NCBI RefSeq assembly: GCF_022775115.1
Contig: NZ_JALFLA010000004.1
Location: 1-53,045, forward strand
Direction: 5' to 3'
DNA: 53,045 nt
Source of the DNA: Agathobaculum sp.
Lineage (GTDB): Bacteria > Bacillota > Clostridia > Oscillospirales > Butyricicoccaceae
A program made the translations under genes and the position numbers. The notes beneath the pieces are model-generated. The model had not been told where the DNA came from. It was given only the letters and a program-made list of their open reading frames with translations, and ran no database searches. Shown here one piece after another: positions 40,917-50,584 of the stretch (position 1 is its first letter; every line of letters begins with the position of its first letter).

Positions 40917-43900
40917 ATGCGTATCTGGACGGGCCGCGCGGGCAGCGGCAAATCAACGGCTATCCTCAGCGAGATCGCGGCGGCCAGCCGCGCGGGTGAG
41001 GGGCGGCAGATATTGCTCGTGCCCGAGTTAGGCTCGCACCGGATGGAGCGCAGATTGGCGGCTTTTACCGCTAACCAAGGCGCGCGCACGGCCGAGGTGT
41101 TGACCTTTTCCCGCCTTGCTGACCGCGTGTTTGCCGAGGTCGGCGGGCTGGCGCAGCAAATGCTCACACCCGCGGGACGGCTGCTGACCTTGCAGGAGGC
41201 CGCGCGGCGTGTGCAGGCTGGTCTGTCCGCATGGAGCGGATTGGCGGACAAGCCTGAGCTGTTGGGAGAAGCGCTTCGGCTGATCGACGAGTGCAAGACC
41301 TGCGCAACGCCGCCTGAAAAGCTGTTCGAGGCAGCGCAGGCGTGTGCGGATGAAACGCTGTGCGCCAAGCTGTCCGATCTGGCGCAGCTGTTGACTGCGT
41401 ATGACCGCCTGTGTGAGCAGTCTGTCCCCGATCCGCGCGACAGGCTGACTCATCTGTGCGACAGCTTGCCGCACAGCCGGGTGCTGGAGGGAGCAACCGT
41501 CTATCTGGATGGTTTTTTGAGCTATACACCGCAGGAGCTTGCAGTGGTCGACCAGATGCTGGCCATGCGAACACCGCTTGCCGCGGCCGTGACCTGTGAC
41601 CCCGCCTATCCGGACGTGTTCGTGACCGGCTGCCGGACGGTGCGCACACTCAGCCGCATGGCCGCACGCCATGGGATGCGCGCCACGCGCATCGACCTCG
41701 GCGCAAGCCGTGTCACCCGCCCACCCGATCTGGCGGCGGTCGAGCGTGAGAGCCTGTTGCCGGTGCGTACACCGCAGCCGGCACAGGGGCAAGGCGTGAC
41801 CATCTATGCCGCCGCCTCGCCGTTTGACGAATGCGAGCACGCTGCGGCCTTTATCCGCCGTATGGTGCGCGATGCGGGCGCACGTTACCGTGATTTTATC
41901 ATCGCCGCACGTGATATAGAACCATATACAGGCTTTCTGGCCATGGCGATGGCACGATATGACGTGCCGGTGTTTCTGGCGGAAAAGCCCGATCTGCTCT
42001 CCCGGCCGCCGATGGCGCTGGTCATAGGCGCGCTGGATGCGGTGCAGTCGTATTTCCGCTATGAGGATATTTTTGCCTGCTTTAAGACCGGGCTGACCCA
42101 CTTGACCCGCGATGAGAGCGACACACTGGAAAACTACGTGTTGCTTTGGAGCATACGCGGCAGTGCGTGGGAGCGCCCGTGGACTGCGCATCCGGATGGC
42201 TATGGCCAACCGTTTGACCGGGTGGCGCGCGCGCGGCTGGACGTACTGAACGCGCTTCGGCAAAAGGCGATCGAGCCGTTTTCCGCGCTGCGCACACGCT
42301 TGTCCGGCGAAAATCCGGCAGCAGACTGTGTACGCGCGCTGTATGACTTCCTGTGTATGGTCGATACGCCGCAGCGCCTGTCCGACCGCGCGGCTGCGCA
42401 TGAGGCGGCGGGGCGGCTGCAGCTTGCGGATGAATATCGCCAGCTGTGGGAGATATTGGTGTCCGCCATGGAGCAGTTTGCATGGGTCTGCGGCGAAACA
42501 CCGCTCTCCGCGCAACGGTTTGCGCAGCTGTTCCGACTGGTGCTGGGCGAATATGACGTGGGTACGATTCCGGTCTCACTCGACCGTGTGACCTGCGGCA
42601 GCATTGACCGCGCATGCGGTGAGAACGCAAAATATCTGATCCTGCTGGGTGTCAATGATGGACTGATACCCAAAGCACCGGCCTTGACCTCGCTGCTGAG
42701 CGATATGGACAGGGACAAGCTGGATGCATTGGGCGTTGAACTGAAGGCAGCGGGTGCAGAGCGCCTGCTGATGGAGCAGGAAACGCTGTACAAGGCGCTG
42801 GCCTGCTCGACCGATGCGCTGCTGCTCAGCTATCACACGAGTGACGCAGCGGGCGGCGAGGCACGACCAAGCTATTTCATTGGCACAGTAACCAGCCTGC
42901 TGCCCGGCGTGCCCTTTTCCGACCATCTGACCGAGAGCGGACATGACCGCTTGCAGGCCGAGCGCCCGGCGGTCGAGGCCGCGTGCGCTTGGCTCTCGGG
43001 CGACCGCTCGCCCGCCGTGCGCGCGGCGTATGCGTATTACAAGGACGATACGCGTGTGCTCGAAGCGGCGGCGCAAAGGCGAGGGCGCGGCCCGCTGACC
43101 AGTCCGCACACGATCGACGGCTTGTACGGCAAAAGCCTGAACCTGACGGCGTCGCGCGTCGATACCTTCTATTCCTGCCGGTTTGCTTTTTTCATGCAGT
43201 ATGGACTGAAAGCCAAGCCGCGCCGTGTGGCCAAGTTTGACGCGCTGGAGACCGGCACATTTTTGCACTATGTGCTTGAGCACGCGCTGGACGCACTGGG
43301 CAAGCAGGAGGGCGGTGCGGCTGCGGCGGACAAGGCTGCGGCAGGGCGCGCGTGCCGTGCGGCTGTGCGGCAGTATGTGGATGAGGAACTGGGCGGATTG
43401 GAGGATAAGTCCGCGCGCTTTCGGTATCTGTTCGGACGGCTGACGCGCATGGCAGCACAGGTGCTGGAAAATGTGTTGGACGAGCTGCGCGTTTCCGATT
43501 TCGCACCCATTGACTATGAGGTCGATTTTTCGCGCGGCGGTGATCTGCCGCCCGTCTGCTGTGAGGAGGGCGCGCTCTCGGTGTCGCTTTCCGGCAAGGT
43601 CGACCGTGTGGACGGCTACATCAAAAACGGGCGGTTATATCTGCGCGTGATGGATTATAAGAGCGGGAAAAAGTCATTTTCACTGTCGGATATCTGGCAT
43701 GGGCTGAATATGCAGCTTATCATCTATCTGTACGCTCTGCAACGCGAGGGATTGGAGCGCTACCGCGCCCGGCTGACTGCTGAGCTGAACGAGATCGTAC
43801 CGGCGGGTGTGTTGTATGTGCCTGTGCGCGACGAGTTGCCCGAGGCGGCGCGCGATGTGGACGAGGACACCCTGCGCGCGCTGCGCGACAAGGCGCTGCG

Positions 43901-44288
43901 GCGAAGCGGCCTGCTGTCGGATGATATGGCGCTGCTCGAAGCAATGGAGCATGGCCTTTCGGGCGACGGGCGGTTTATCCCAGTCACGATCAAGACAAAA
44001 AAGGGTGAGGACGCGCCCTCTATAGCCGCAAAATCGGCGGTAGCCGGATTGGAGCAGTTTGGCCGGTTGGCGCGGTATACGCACGAAAAGCTGCTCGAAA
44101 TGGGCCGTTTGCTGCGGGAGGGCAGCGTGGTGGCCGACCCCTGTAAGAAGGATAAAAAGTCCAGCTTTTGTGATTGGTGCGATTTCCGGGCAGCCTGCCG
44201 GTTTGATGAGACGGCGGGTGACCGGGCGCGCTGGCTCCGGCATTTGTCGGATGAGGAATTTTGGCAGCAGGTGGGAGGTGAGCGGTAA
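40917..44288 (+). CDS. addB: ATP-dependent helicase/nuclease subunit B (AddB)
   Basis: 1123 residues. With AddA it resects double-strand breaks up to a Chi-like site for recombination. Walker A is at residues 6-14 (GRAGSGKST). The C-terminal RecB-type nuclease domain has SGKVDRVDGYIKNG and the DYKSGKKSF motif. An iron-sulfur cluster is indicated by Cys754 (TFYSCRFAFF) with the C-terminal trio Cys1085, Cys1088 and Cys1094 (CDWCDFRAAC), the AddB hallmark. It overlaps the addA start by one base. Its coding sequence is among the most GC-rich in the window. Confidence 0.95.
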   Translation: MRIWTGRAGSGKSTAILSEIAAASRAGEGRQILLVPELGSHRMERRLAAFTANQGARTAEVLTFSRLADRVFAEVGGLAQQMLTPAGRLLTLQEAARRVQAGLSAWSGLADKPELLGEALRLIDECKTCATPPEKLFEAAQACADETLCAKLSDLAQLLTAYDRLCEQSVPDPRDRLTHLCDSLPHSRVLEGATVYLDGFLSYTPQELAVVDQMLAMRTPLAAAVTCDPAYPDVFVTGCRTVRTLSRMAARHGMRATRIDLGASRVTRPPDLAAVERESLLPVRTPQPAQGQGVTIYAAASPFDECEHAAAFIRRMVRDAGARYRDFIIAARDIEPYTGFLAMAMARYDVPVFLAEKPDLLSRPPMALVIGALDAVQSYFRYEDIFACFKTGLTHLTRDESDTLENYVLLWSIRGSAWERPWTAHPDGYGQPFDRVARARLDVLNALRQKAIEPFSALRTRLSGENPAADCVRALYDFLCMVDTPQRLSDRAAAHEAAGRLQLADEYRQLWEILVSAMEQFAWVCGETPLSAQRFAQLFRLVLGEYDVGTIPVSLDRVTCGSIDRACGENAKYLILLGVNDGLIPKAPALTSLLSDMDRDKLDALGVELKAAGAERLLMEQETLYKALACSTDALLLSYHTSDAAGGEARPSYFIGTVTSLLPGVPFSDHLTESGHDRLQAERPAVEAACAWLSGDRSPAVRAAYAYYKDDTRVLEAAAQRRGRGPLTSPHTIDGLYGKSLNLTASRVDTFYSCRFAFFMQYGLKAKPRRVAKFDALETGTFLHYVLEHALDALGKQEGGAAAADKAAAGRACRAAVRQYVDEELGGLEDKSARFRYLFGRLTRMAAQVLENVLDELRVSDFAPIDYEVDFSRGGDLPPVCCEEGALSVSLSGKVDRVDGYIKNGRLYLRVMDYKSGKKSFSLSDIWHGLNMQLIIYLYALQREGLERYRARLTAELNEIVPAGVLYVPVRDELPEAARDVDEDTLRALRDKALRRSGLLSDDMALLEAMEHGLSGDGRFIPVTIKTKKGEDAPSIAAKSAVAGLEQFGRLARYTHEKLLEMGRLLREGSVVADPCKKDKKSSFCDWCDFRAACRFDETAGDRARWLRHLSDEEFWQQVGGER

Positions 44289-47200
44289 TGCCGCGGTGGA
44301 CAAAGGATCAGCAAACTGCGATCGAGGACCGGGGCGGTGCGCTGCTCGTCTCGGCGGCGGCAGGCTCGGGCAAAACAGCCGTGCTGGTCGAGCGGGTGCT
44401 GCGCCGCCTGACCGACCCTGCTGAGCCGGTCGATATCGACCGGCTGCTGCTCGTCACCTTTACTAACGCGGCGGCGGCCGAAATGCGCGCGCGCATCGGC
44501 GCGGCGCTTGGAGAGGCTGTGGCGCGCGACCCACAAAATACACGCTTGCGCCGCCAGCTTTTTCTGGTGCATCGCGCCAAAATAACAACGGTGCACGCCA
44601 TGTGCTTGTCGCTGGCGCGGGAGCAGGCGGCGGCGCTTGGCATCGCGCCCGACTTTCGCCTGATGGATGAGCAGGAGGGTAAACTGCTTCGTGCCGAGGT
44701 GCTGGAGGAGGCGCTGGACGCGGCGTATGCGCGCGCGGAGGAGGGCTTTTTCGCGCTGTGCGACCTGCTGACTGCCGGACGGGACGATAAAAAGCTTGGT
44801 GAGGTCATCCTCAGCACCTATGAGAAAATACAGGCGCATCCCGACCCGCGCGCGTTTCTGGAAACCGTGCGGCAGGGCTTGCACGCCGCAGGCATGGACA
44901 CACCGCACGGACAGGTGCTGCGCACACAGGCGTGCACGGCGGCGGAATACGGTGCGTCCTTTCTGCGCACAGGCATCGCGGCGATTGAGGGCATTGACGA
45001 ACTGCGTGACACCTATCTGCCTACGCTGACAAGCGATTTGCAGCAGGCCATGCGGTTGCTGGACGTGCTGCGCGGCGGCACATGGGACGAATGCGTCGAG
45101 GCCGCGCGGTCGATCTCGTTTGACCGGCTCAAGGCGGCGCGCGGCTTTGAAGACAAGGCGCTGCTTGAGGAGATCAAAGCGCTGCGCGAGGAGTGGAAAA
45201 CGGTCGCCAAGGAGATCAGGGGAAAGTGGCTGACGGTCACCGCCTGCGAAGCCGAGCACGACCGCGCGCTGACCGCGCCCGCGCTCGGTGCGCTGACTGA
45301 CATGGTGTGCGCCTTTGACGATGCGTTTTCCGCGGCCAAGCGCGCGCGCAATGCGGCGGATTTTAACGATTTGGAGCACTTTGCCGTGCGACTGTTGTAT
45401 GACGGGCAACGGCCGTCCGCGCTCGCCCGCTCGCTGGCTGAGGGCTATGCCGAGATCGCGGTGGACGAGTATCAGGATACCAACGCCGTGCAGGATGCGA
45501 TTTTCCGCGCGCTGTCGCGGGAGGAGAGCAACCTGTTCATGGTAGGTGACGTTAAGCAGAGCATCTATGGTTTTCGCTTAGCCGACCCCTCCATTTTTCT
45601 GGATAAATACCGTGCGTTCGCAGATGCGGAGGAGGCGGCGGCAGGTACGCCGCGCCGTGTCATCCTTGGGCAGAATTTTCGCTCACGCGCGGCGGTGCTG
45701 GACGCTTGCAACTACCTGTTTTCCGCCGTGATGGGCGAGACGGTGGGCGACCTTGCGTACACCGACCGCGAAGCGCTGCACCTCGGCGCGGCGTATCCCG
45801 ATGCGGGGCATACACGCTACCGAACCGAGGTACTGCTGGTCGACGCAGCCGAGCTGGGCGATGATGATGACGCGCCCGATAAGACCGCGCTGGAGGCCCG
45901 CTTGGCCGCGGCACGCATCCGGCGGCTGCTGGACGAGGGCTTCCCGGTGACTGATCAGGCGACCGGCAGGCTGCGCCCGGTCACAGCGGGGGATATCGTC
46001 ATTTTGCTGCGCTCGCCGAGAACCAAGGCGCGTATATTCGCTGCTGCGCTTGAGCAGGTCGGCATTGCCGCGCTTGCTGAGGAGCGGAGTGGTCTGCTCG
46101 AAACAGCCGAGGTGGGCACCATGGTCTCGCTGCTCAGCGTGATCGACAATCCGCGGCAGGACGTTGACCTGATCGGCGTACTACGCTCGCCGCTGTTTGG
46201 CTTTACCGAGCAGGAGCTGGCCGATATCCGGCTGACCGACCGCGCGGTCAGCTTTTACGATGCGCTGCTGCGCGCCCGCGCGGATTTTCCCAAGGTCGAG
46301 CTGTTTTTGCAGCGGCTTACCTTCTTGCGGGATTTTGCTTGCGATCAGCCGGTTTACCGGCTGCTGTGGGAGATATACGACCAGACCGGCGCGCTCGGCC
46401 TGTATGGCGCGCTGCCAAACGGCGCGCGGCGGCAGGCCAATCTGCTGGCGTTTTTCGAGCGGGCACGCGTCTTTGAGGGACAGGGTTTTCGCGGCCTGTT
46501 TGCCTTTGTGCGCTTACTGAGCGGGATGCGGCAGACGGGTGAGGATTTCCAAACGACCGGCGCGGAGACAGGCGGGGGTGCGGTGCGCATTATGAGCATC
46601 CATAAGTCCAAGGGGTTGGAATTTCCGGTCGTGTTGGTGGCTGATTGCGCCAAGCAGTTCAACGAAGCCGATCTGCGCGAGCCGGTTTTGGTGCACAGTG
46701 CGCTGGGCTTTGGCGCAAAGTGTCGTGACCGTGCGCGCGGACTGCAATACAACACAGCCGAGCGCGCGGCGGTCGCCGCCTGCAAGCGGCGGGAAATGGT
46801 TAGCGAGGAGCTGCGTGTATTGTATGTTGCGCTGACGCGCGCCAGAGAAAAGCTGATCGTCACCTGCGCAAGTGGTACACTTACGGCCAACCTTCAGCGC
46901 TGGGCGCGTCTGGCTGCGCTCGATACCTTGCCGCAATATGCAATGGGCGCGGTGCGCGCGCCGCTGGCATGGCTGGTTGCGCCGCTGCTGCGGCATCCAT
47001 GCACGCGGACATTGCGGGAGCGGTATGTGCTGGACGTACCTGAGCACGGCACGGACTGCGATGCGTTCACCGTGCGTGTTGTTACGCCGGACGAGCTGGG
47101 CGAGCCTACGCCGGAGCAGGTGGTGGCGTTTGCCGAGCCTGCGGACGAAGCATATCAAGTCATCCCCTATCTGGACTATCCGAACGCCTATCTGGCCGAA

Positions 47201-47848
47201 CTGCCCAGCAAGCTGACAGCCACAGGCATCGGCCGGGGGTACCGCGCCGACGAGGCCGCCGAGCAGACGCCGCCGCCGCGCCGTGAGACCACGCTGCGCG
47301 TGCCGCTGTTTGAGCAGCAGGCGTGCCGGCTTAGCCCGGCGGAGATCGGTACGGCGCATCACTTGTTCATGCAGTTTTGCGATTTTGACGCGGCAAGCGC
47401 GCCGGGCGGCGTGCAGCGGGAGCTGGCTCGGCTGGCGGATAAGAATATCCTGTCGCCCGCACAGGCAGCGGCGGTCAATACCGAACGGATCGAAATGTTC
47501 TTCACCTCTGCGCTGTACCGCACGCTGATAGCCGAGCACCCGGTGCGGCGGGAGTTTAAGTTTTCCGTGCTTGTGCCCGCGATGCGGTATTATGAGATAG
47601 CCGCAAACGCACCAGAAGAAAAGGTGCTGCTGCAGGGCGTGATCGACTGTTTGATCGACACGCCGGAGGGATTTATTATTCTGGACTTTAAGACCGACCG
47701 CGTCGGCGAGGCAGGACTTGCCGCGCGCGCCGCGCGCTATCGCACGCAGATGGATGCGTATGCCTATGCAGTGCGCGAGGTGTTTGATCGACCGGTCGTG
47801 CGGCAGCTCCTATACTTCTTTTATTCTGGGATAATATGTGAATTATAG
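44288..47848 (+). CDS. addA: ATP-dependent helicase/nuclease subunit A (AddA)
   Basis: 1186 residues, a UvrD-type superfamily 1 helicase with a C-terminal nuclease. Visible: Walker A at residues 23-30 (AAAGSGKT), motif Ia (LLLVTFTNAAAAEMRARI), motif II (IAVDEYQDTN), motif III (MVGDVKQSIYGFRLADP), motif V-VI (IMSIHKSKGLEFPVVLVADC and LYVALTRAREKLIV). The nuclease core reads GVIDCLIDTPEGFIILDFKT followed by D. It starts at the TAATG overlap with addB, so the two subunits are made together. The transcript has no strong terminator directly after it. Confidence 0.96.
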   Translation: MPRWTKDQQTAIEDRGGALLVSAAAGSGKTAVLVERVLRRLTDPAEPVDIDRLLLVTFTNAAAAEMRARIGAALGEAVARDPQNTRLRRQLFLVHRAKITTVHAMCLSLAREQAAALGIAPDFRLMDEQEGKLLRAEVLEEALDAAYARAEEGFFALCDLLTAGRDDKKLGEVILSTYEKIQAHPDPRAFLETVRQGLHAAGMDTPHGQVLRTQACTAAEYGASFLRTGIAAIEGIDELRDTYLPTLTSDLQQAMRLLDVLRGGTWDECVEAARSISFDRLKAARGFEDKALLEEIKALREEWKTVAKEIRGKWLTVTACEAEHDRALTAPALGALTDMVCAFDDAFSAAKRARNAADFNDLEHFAVRLLYDGQRPSALARSLAEGYAEIAVDEYQDTNAVQDAIFRALSREESNLFMVGDVKQSIYGFRLADPSIFLDKYRAFADAEEAAAGTPRRVILGQNFRSRAAVLDACNYLFSAVMGETVGDLAYTDREALHLGAAYPDAGHTRYRTEVLLVDAAELGDDDDAPDKTALEARLAAARIRRLLDEGFPVTDQATGRLRPVTAGDIVILLRSPRTKARIFAAALEQVGIAALAEERSGLLETAEVGTMVSLLSVIDNPRQDVDLIGVLRSPLFGFTEQELADIRLTDRAVSFYDALLRARADFPKVELFLQRLTFLRDFACDQPVYRLLWEIYDQTGALGLYGALPNGARRQANLLAFFERARVFEGQGFRGLFAFVRLLSGMRQTGEDFQTTGAETGGGAVRIMSIHKSKGLEFPVVLVADCAKQFNEADLREPVLVHSALGFGAKCRDRARGLQYNTAERAAVAACKRREMVSEELRVLYVALTRAREKLIVTCASGTLTANLQRWARLAALDTLPQYAMGAVRAPLAWLVAPLLRHPCTRTLRERYVLDVPEHGTDCDAFTVRVVTPDELGEPTPEQVVAFAEPADEAYQVIPYLDYPNAYLAELPSKLTATGIGRGYRADEAAEQTPPPRRETTLRVPLFEQQACRLSPAEIGTAHHLFMQFCDFDAASAPGGVQRELARLADKNILSPAQAAAVNTERIEMFFTSALYRTLIAEHPVRREFKFSVLVPAMRYYEIAANAPEEKVLLQGVIDCLIDTPEGFIILDFKTDRVGEAGLAARAARYRTQMDAYAYAVREVFDRPVVRQLLYFFYSGIICEL

Positions 47849-47886
47849 AGAGGGAGTTAAGAATTCGTTAAGAACAATATTAAAGA

Positions 47887-47915
47887 TTGACAAAACTGAC
47901 ACAAACTGATAAACT
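47887..47915 (+). promoter_or_regulatory. Sigma-A promoter upstream of a structured RNA
   Basis: A consensus TTGACA (47887-47892), 17 bases, TAAACT (47910-47915). The start of transcription should be near 47922. The next gene, guaB, has a separate promoter at 48134-48162. Confidence 0.75.
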
Positions 47916-47921
47916 ATAAAC

Positions 47922-48051
47922 AATCCAAGCGAAAGGCGGCATACCGCATGCCGACGGATGCTTGGAGAACCCATCTTTTGACCGCAACCTTCATTCCTCA
48001 TTTCCAAATAGAAAGGGCTGCAGCTGTATGCTGTGGCTCTTTCTATATTTT
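47922..48051 (+). ncRNA. Candidate small RNA or leader RNA before guaB
   Basis: About 130 bases between a consensus promoter and a terminator hairpin, with no credible reading frame. The 5' part folds as a closed unit: TCCAAGC (47924-47930) pairs with GCTTGGA (47960-47966), enclosing CGGCAT/ATGCCG (47937-47942 with 47948-47953) and an ACCGC loop. An A/C/T-rich single-strand segment follows, then a 17-base-pair terminator. TTGGA of the first stem could also pair with TCCAA at about 48003-48007, which would give an alternative fold. I could not match it to purine, 6S, SRP or other RNA families I know. Confidence 0.5.
48008..48051 (+). terminator. Terminator of the RNA upstream of guaB
   Basis: ATAGAAAGGGCTGCAGC (48008-48024) pairs with GCTGTGGCTCTTTCTAT (48030-48046) with three G-U pairs, TGTAT loop, followed by ATTTTGGG. 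Confidence 0.75.
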
Positions 48052-48126
48052 GGGAAAAGATGCGAAAAAGCGTGCCGGTGTGCGCGGTTTCTGCGGCGTC
48101 GGCAAAAAAACGTAGAATCTGTCAGA

Positions 48127-48162
48127 TGTCCGCTTTACTTTGGCGGACAAACAGGCTATAAT
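48127..48162 (+). promoter_or_regulatory. guaB promoter with an inverted repeat around its -35
   Basis: TTTACT (48134-48139), 17 bases, TATAAT (48157-48162). TGTCCGC (48127-48133) and GCGGACA (48143-48149) form a 7-base inverted repeat that encloses the -35, so a repressor or a small hairpin could act there. Expected start of transcription is near 48169. Confidence 0.65.
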
Positions 48163-48208
48163 GATAGCAATATTGCATTTTGGACAGATAGGAAGGAGAA
48201 AAATCAGT

Positions 48209-49714
48209 ATGGCCTATTATTTCAGTGAGCCCTCGCACACGTTCAACGAATATCTGCTGGTGCCCGGTTACTCGTCGGCAGATTGCATCCCGGCGAATGT
48301 CAGCCTGCGCACCCCGATCGTCAAGTATAAAAAGGGGGAGACAGCAGCGCTGTATGCCAATATCCCGATGGTGTCAGCTATCATGCAAGCTGTTTCAGAC
48401 GACCGTATGGCAATCGCGCTGGCGCAGGAGGGTGGCATTTCCTTTATCTACGGCTCGCAGACGATCGAGAGCGAGGCTGCGATGGTCGCCCGTGTCAAGA
48501 GCTACAAGGCGGGCTTTATCGTGTCCGACTCCAATCTGCGGCCTGACCAAACACTGGCCGATGTGCTTGCTCTCAAGCAGCGCACCGGGCATTCGACTAT
48601 GGCGGTCACCAATGACGGCACGGCGACCGGCAAGCTGCTCGGCATTGTGACCAGCCGCGATTACCGGGTCTCCCGCATGTCGCCCGATACCAAGGTGTCC
48701 GCGTTTATGACGCCGTTTGAAAAGCTCATCACCGCGCCGGAGGATACCACCCTGAAAACCGCAAACGACATCATTTGGGACAACAAGCTCAACGCTTTGC
48801 CGCTGGTCGATGATAAGCAGCGTCTTGTCTATCTGGTATTCCGCAAGGACTATGATTCCCACAAGGCCAACTCGCTGGAAATGCTGGACAGCCACAAGCG
48901 CTATGTGGTCGGCGCGGGCATCAATACGCGCGACTATGCGGAGCGTGTGCCCGCGCTGGTAGAGGCCGGTGCGGACGTGCTGTGCATCGACTCGTCCGAG
49001 GGCTTTTCCGAGTGGCAGAGCCGCACACTGGCATGGGTGCGCGAGCGTTACGGTGATTCGGTCAAGATAGGTGCGGGTAACGTGGTCGACCGCGAGGGGT
49101 TCCGCTTTTTGGCAGACGCGGGCGCGGACTTTATCAAGGTCGGCATCGGCGGCGGCTCGATCTGCATTACCCGAGAGCAGAAAGGCATCGGCCGTGGGCA
49201 GGCGACTGCGCTGATAGAGGTTGCCGCGGCGCGCGACAAGTATTTTCTGGAAACCGGCATCTATGTGCCGATCTGCTCGGATGGCGGCATCGTGCACGAT
49301 TACCACTGCACGCTGGCGCTCGCCATGGGTGCGGATTTCCTGATGCTTGGCCGCTACTTCTCGCGCTTTGACGAGTCCCCGACCAACAAGGTCAACATCA
49401 ACGGCAGCTATATGAAGGAATATTGGGGCGAGGGCTCGGCGCGCGCGCGCAACTGGCAGCGCTATGATATGGGCGGCGACAAGAAGCTCTCTTTCGAGGA
49501 GGGCGTCGACTCCTATGTACCATATGCCGGCTCGCTCAAGGACAACCTTGGCCTGACGCTGAGCAAGGTGCGCTCGACTATGTGCAACTGCGGCGCGCTC
49601 TCGATTCCAGAGTTCCAGAAGAAGGCCAAGCTGACGCTGGTTTCGGCGACCTCGATCGTCGAGGGCGGCGCGCACGACGTTGTCCTCAAGGAAACGGCGA
49701 CAACCTCTAAGTAA
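48209..49714 (+). CDS. guaB: IMP dehydrogenase, Tritrichomonas-like type
   Basis: 501 residues from ATG 48209 after GGAAGGAGAA; an earlier in-frame ATG (48140) lies inside the promoter. It oxidises IMP to XMP with NAD, the first committed step of GMP synthesis. Catalytic Cys319 lies in [20 protein letters not shown], Asp261 in CIDSSEG, and the mobile flap carries Arg418-Tyr419 ([11 protein letters not shown]). Residues about 95-220 are a CBS-pair domain. These residue numbers and motifs match those I know for the Tritrichomonas foetus enzyme and differ from the usual bacterial form (about 485-490 residues, YRGMGS flap). A strong terminator follows. Confidence 0.96.
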   Translation: MAYYFSEPSHTFNEYLLVPGYSSADCIPANVSLRTPIVKYKKGETAALYANIPMVSAIMQAVSDDRMAIALAQEGGISFIYGSQTIESEAAMVARVKSYKAGFIVSDSNLRPDQTLADVLALKQRTGHSTMAVTNDGTATGKLLGIVTSRDYRVSRMSPDTKVSAFMTPFEKLITAPEDTTLKTANDIIWDNKLNALPLVDDKQRLVYLVFRKDYDSHKANSLEMLDSHKRYVVGAGINTRDYAERVPALVEAGADVLCIDSSEGFSEWQSRTLAWVRERYGDSVKIGAGNVVDREGFRFLADAGADFIKVGIGGGSICITREQKGIGRGQATALIEVAAARDKYFLETGIYVPICSDGGIVHDYHCTLALAMGADFLMLGRYFSRFDESPTNKVNINGSYMKEYWGEGSARARNWQRYDMGGDKKLSFEEGVDSYVPYAGSLKDNLGLTLSKVRSTMCNCGALSIPEFQKKAKLTLVSATSIVEGGAHDVVLKETATTSK

Positions 49715-49733
49715 TGCTCGCAAAACCGTATGC

Positions 49734-49765
49734 TTGCCCCGCAGACCGCTGCGGGGCAATTTTTA
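49734..49765 (+). terminator. guaB terminator
   Basis: Perfect 11-base arms TTGCCCCGCAG (49734-49744) and CTGCGGGGCAA (49749-49759), ACCG loop, then TTTTTAT. Confidence 0.95.
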
Positions 49766-49819
49766 TCAGAGCGCAAAAGGCAGACGGTAGGCGGAAATAT
49801 GGATGGGAAGGAGCACAAC

Positions 49820-50479
49820 ATGCATCATTTTAAGGGCGCGATCTTTGATATGGACGGTACGCTGCTGGACTCCATGCCGGTATGGGATCGGCTGAGCGAA
49901 CGGTATTTGAGCCGGTTTGGCATACGGGTGGCCGAGCGGGACTATGTAGCAATCGAGGGCATGACGCAGATGCAGGCGGCACAATATTTTATTGATGCCT
50001 ATCCGGCACTGCCGATGGATGCGCAGACGCTCGCACAGGGGCTGGACGAGCTGATCGACGCGCGGTATGAGGCGCTCGCGCGGCCAAGAGATGGTGTGCT
50101 GCACCTGCTGGATGCGCTGCGAGAGAGAGGGATCGGTATGGCAGTTGCCACGCTGACCGCGCGCAGACACGCGGAAAAGGCACTGCGCGCGCATGGAATG
50201 CTCGATTATTTTCGCTTTCTGCTGACCATCGAGGACGTGGGCGTGTCCAAACGGCAGCCGGATATCTATCTGCACGCGGCAGGGCGGCTTGGGCTGACGC
50301 CGACAGAATGCATCGTGTTCGAGGATGCTCCCTATGCTTGCACGACCGCGCAGCGCGCGGGCTTTACTGTGTGCGGCATGGCCGAGCCGGCGTATGCGGC
50401 GGGTGTATGTGAAACGCGCAGAGCCAGTACGTTTTTTGTGGAGCACTCGTTTGACGAGCTTTGGGGAAAAATGTTGTAA
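49820..50479 (+). CDS. HAD-superfamily phosphatase (phosphoglycolate phosphatase / beta-phosphoglucomutase-like)
   Basis: 219 residues from ATG 49820, six bases after GGGAAGGAG (49805-49813); earlier in-frame starts lie within or before the guaB terminator. Motif I is FDMDGTLLDS with nucleophile Asp10 and acid-base Asp12. Motif II is VATLTAR, motif III uses Lys in SKRQPDIYLHAA, and motif IV is CIVFEDAPYA. A helical cap lies between motifs I and II (about residues 18-85). The substrate is not visible from sequence; small sugar or glycolate phosphates are usual for the subgroup. It has no clear functional tie to its neighbours. Confidence 0.88.
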   Translation: MHHFKGAIFDMDGTLLDSMPVWDRLSERYLSRFGIRVAERDYVAIEGMTQMQAAQYFIDAYPALPMDAQTLAQGLDELIDARYEALARPRDGVLHLLDALRERGIGMAVATLTARRHAEKALRAHGMLDYFRFLLTIEDVGVSKRQPDIYLHAAGRLGLTPTECIVFEDAPYACTTAQRAGFTVCGMAEPAYAAGVCETRRASTFFVEHSFDELWGKML

Positions 50480-50536
50480 AGGGACTTGCATTATCCCAGT
50501 GGATGGATTACACTATACCACATAGAGAAAATCGGA

Positions 50537-50570
50537 CGGCTGCGGCGAGAATTTGCCGTAGCCGCCTTTT
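50537..50570 (+). terminator. Hairpin between the HAD gene and the MATE gene
   Basis: CGGCTGCGGC (50537-50546) pairs with GCCGTAGCCG (50555-50564) with one G-U and an eight-base loop, followed by CCTTTTG. It could end the HAD transcript or act as an attenuator in the leader of the MATE-luxS transcript, since it ends only 20 bases before the next start codon. Confidence 0.55.
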
Positions 50571-50584
50571 GTCGGGAGGAATGT

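Noticed and set aside
47962-48228. An 88-codon open frame between addA and guaB
   Set aside because: It runs through a terminator hairpin and the guaB promoter and has a Cys/Arg-rich, non-protein-like composition.
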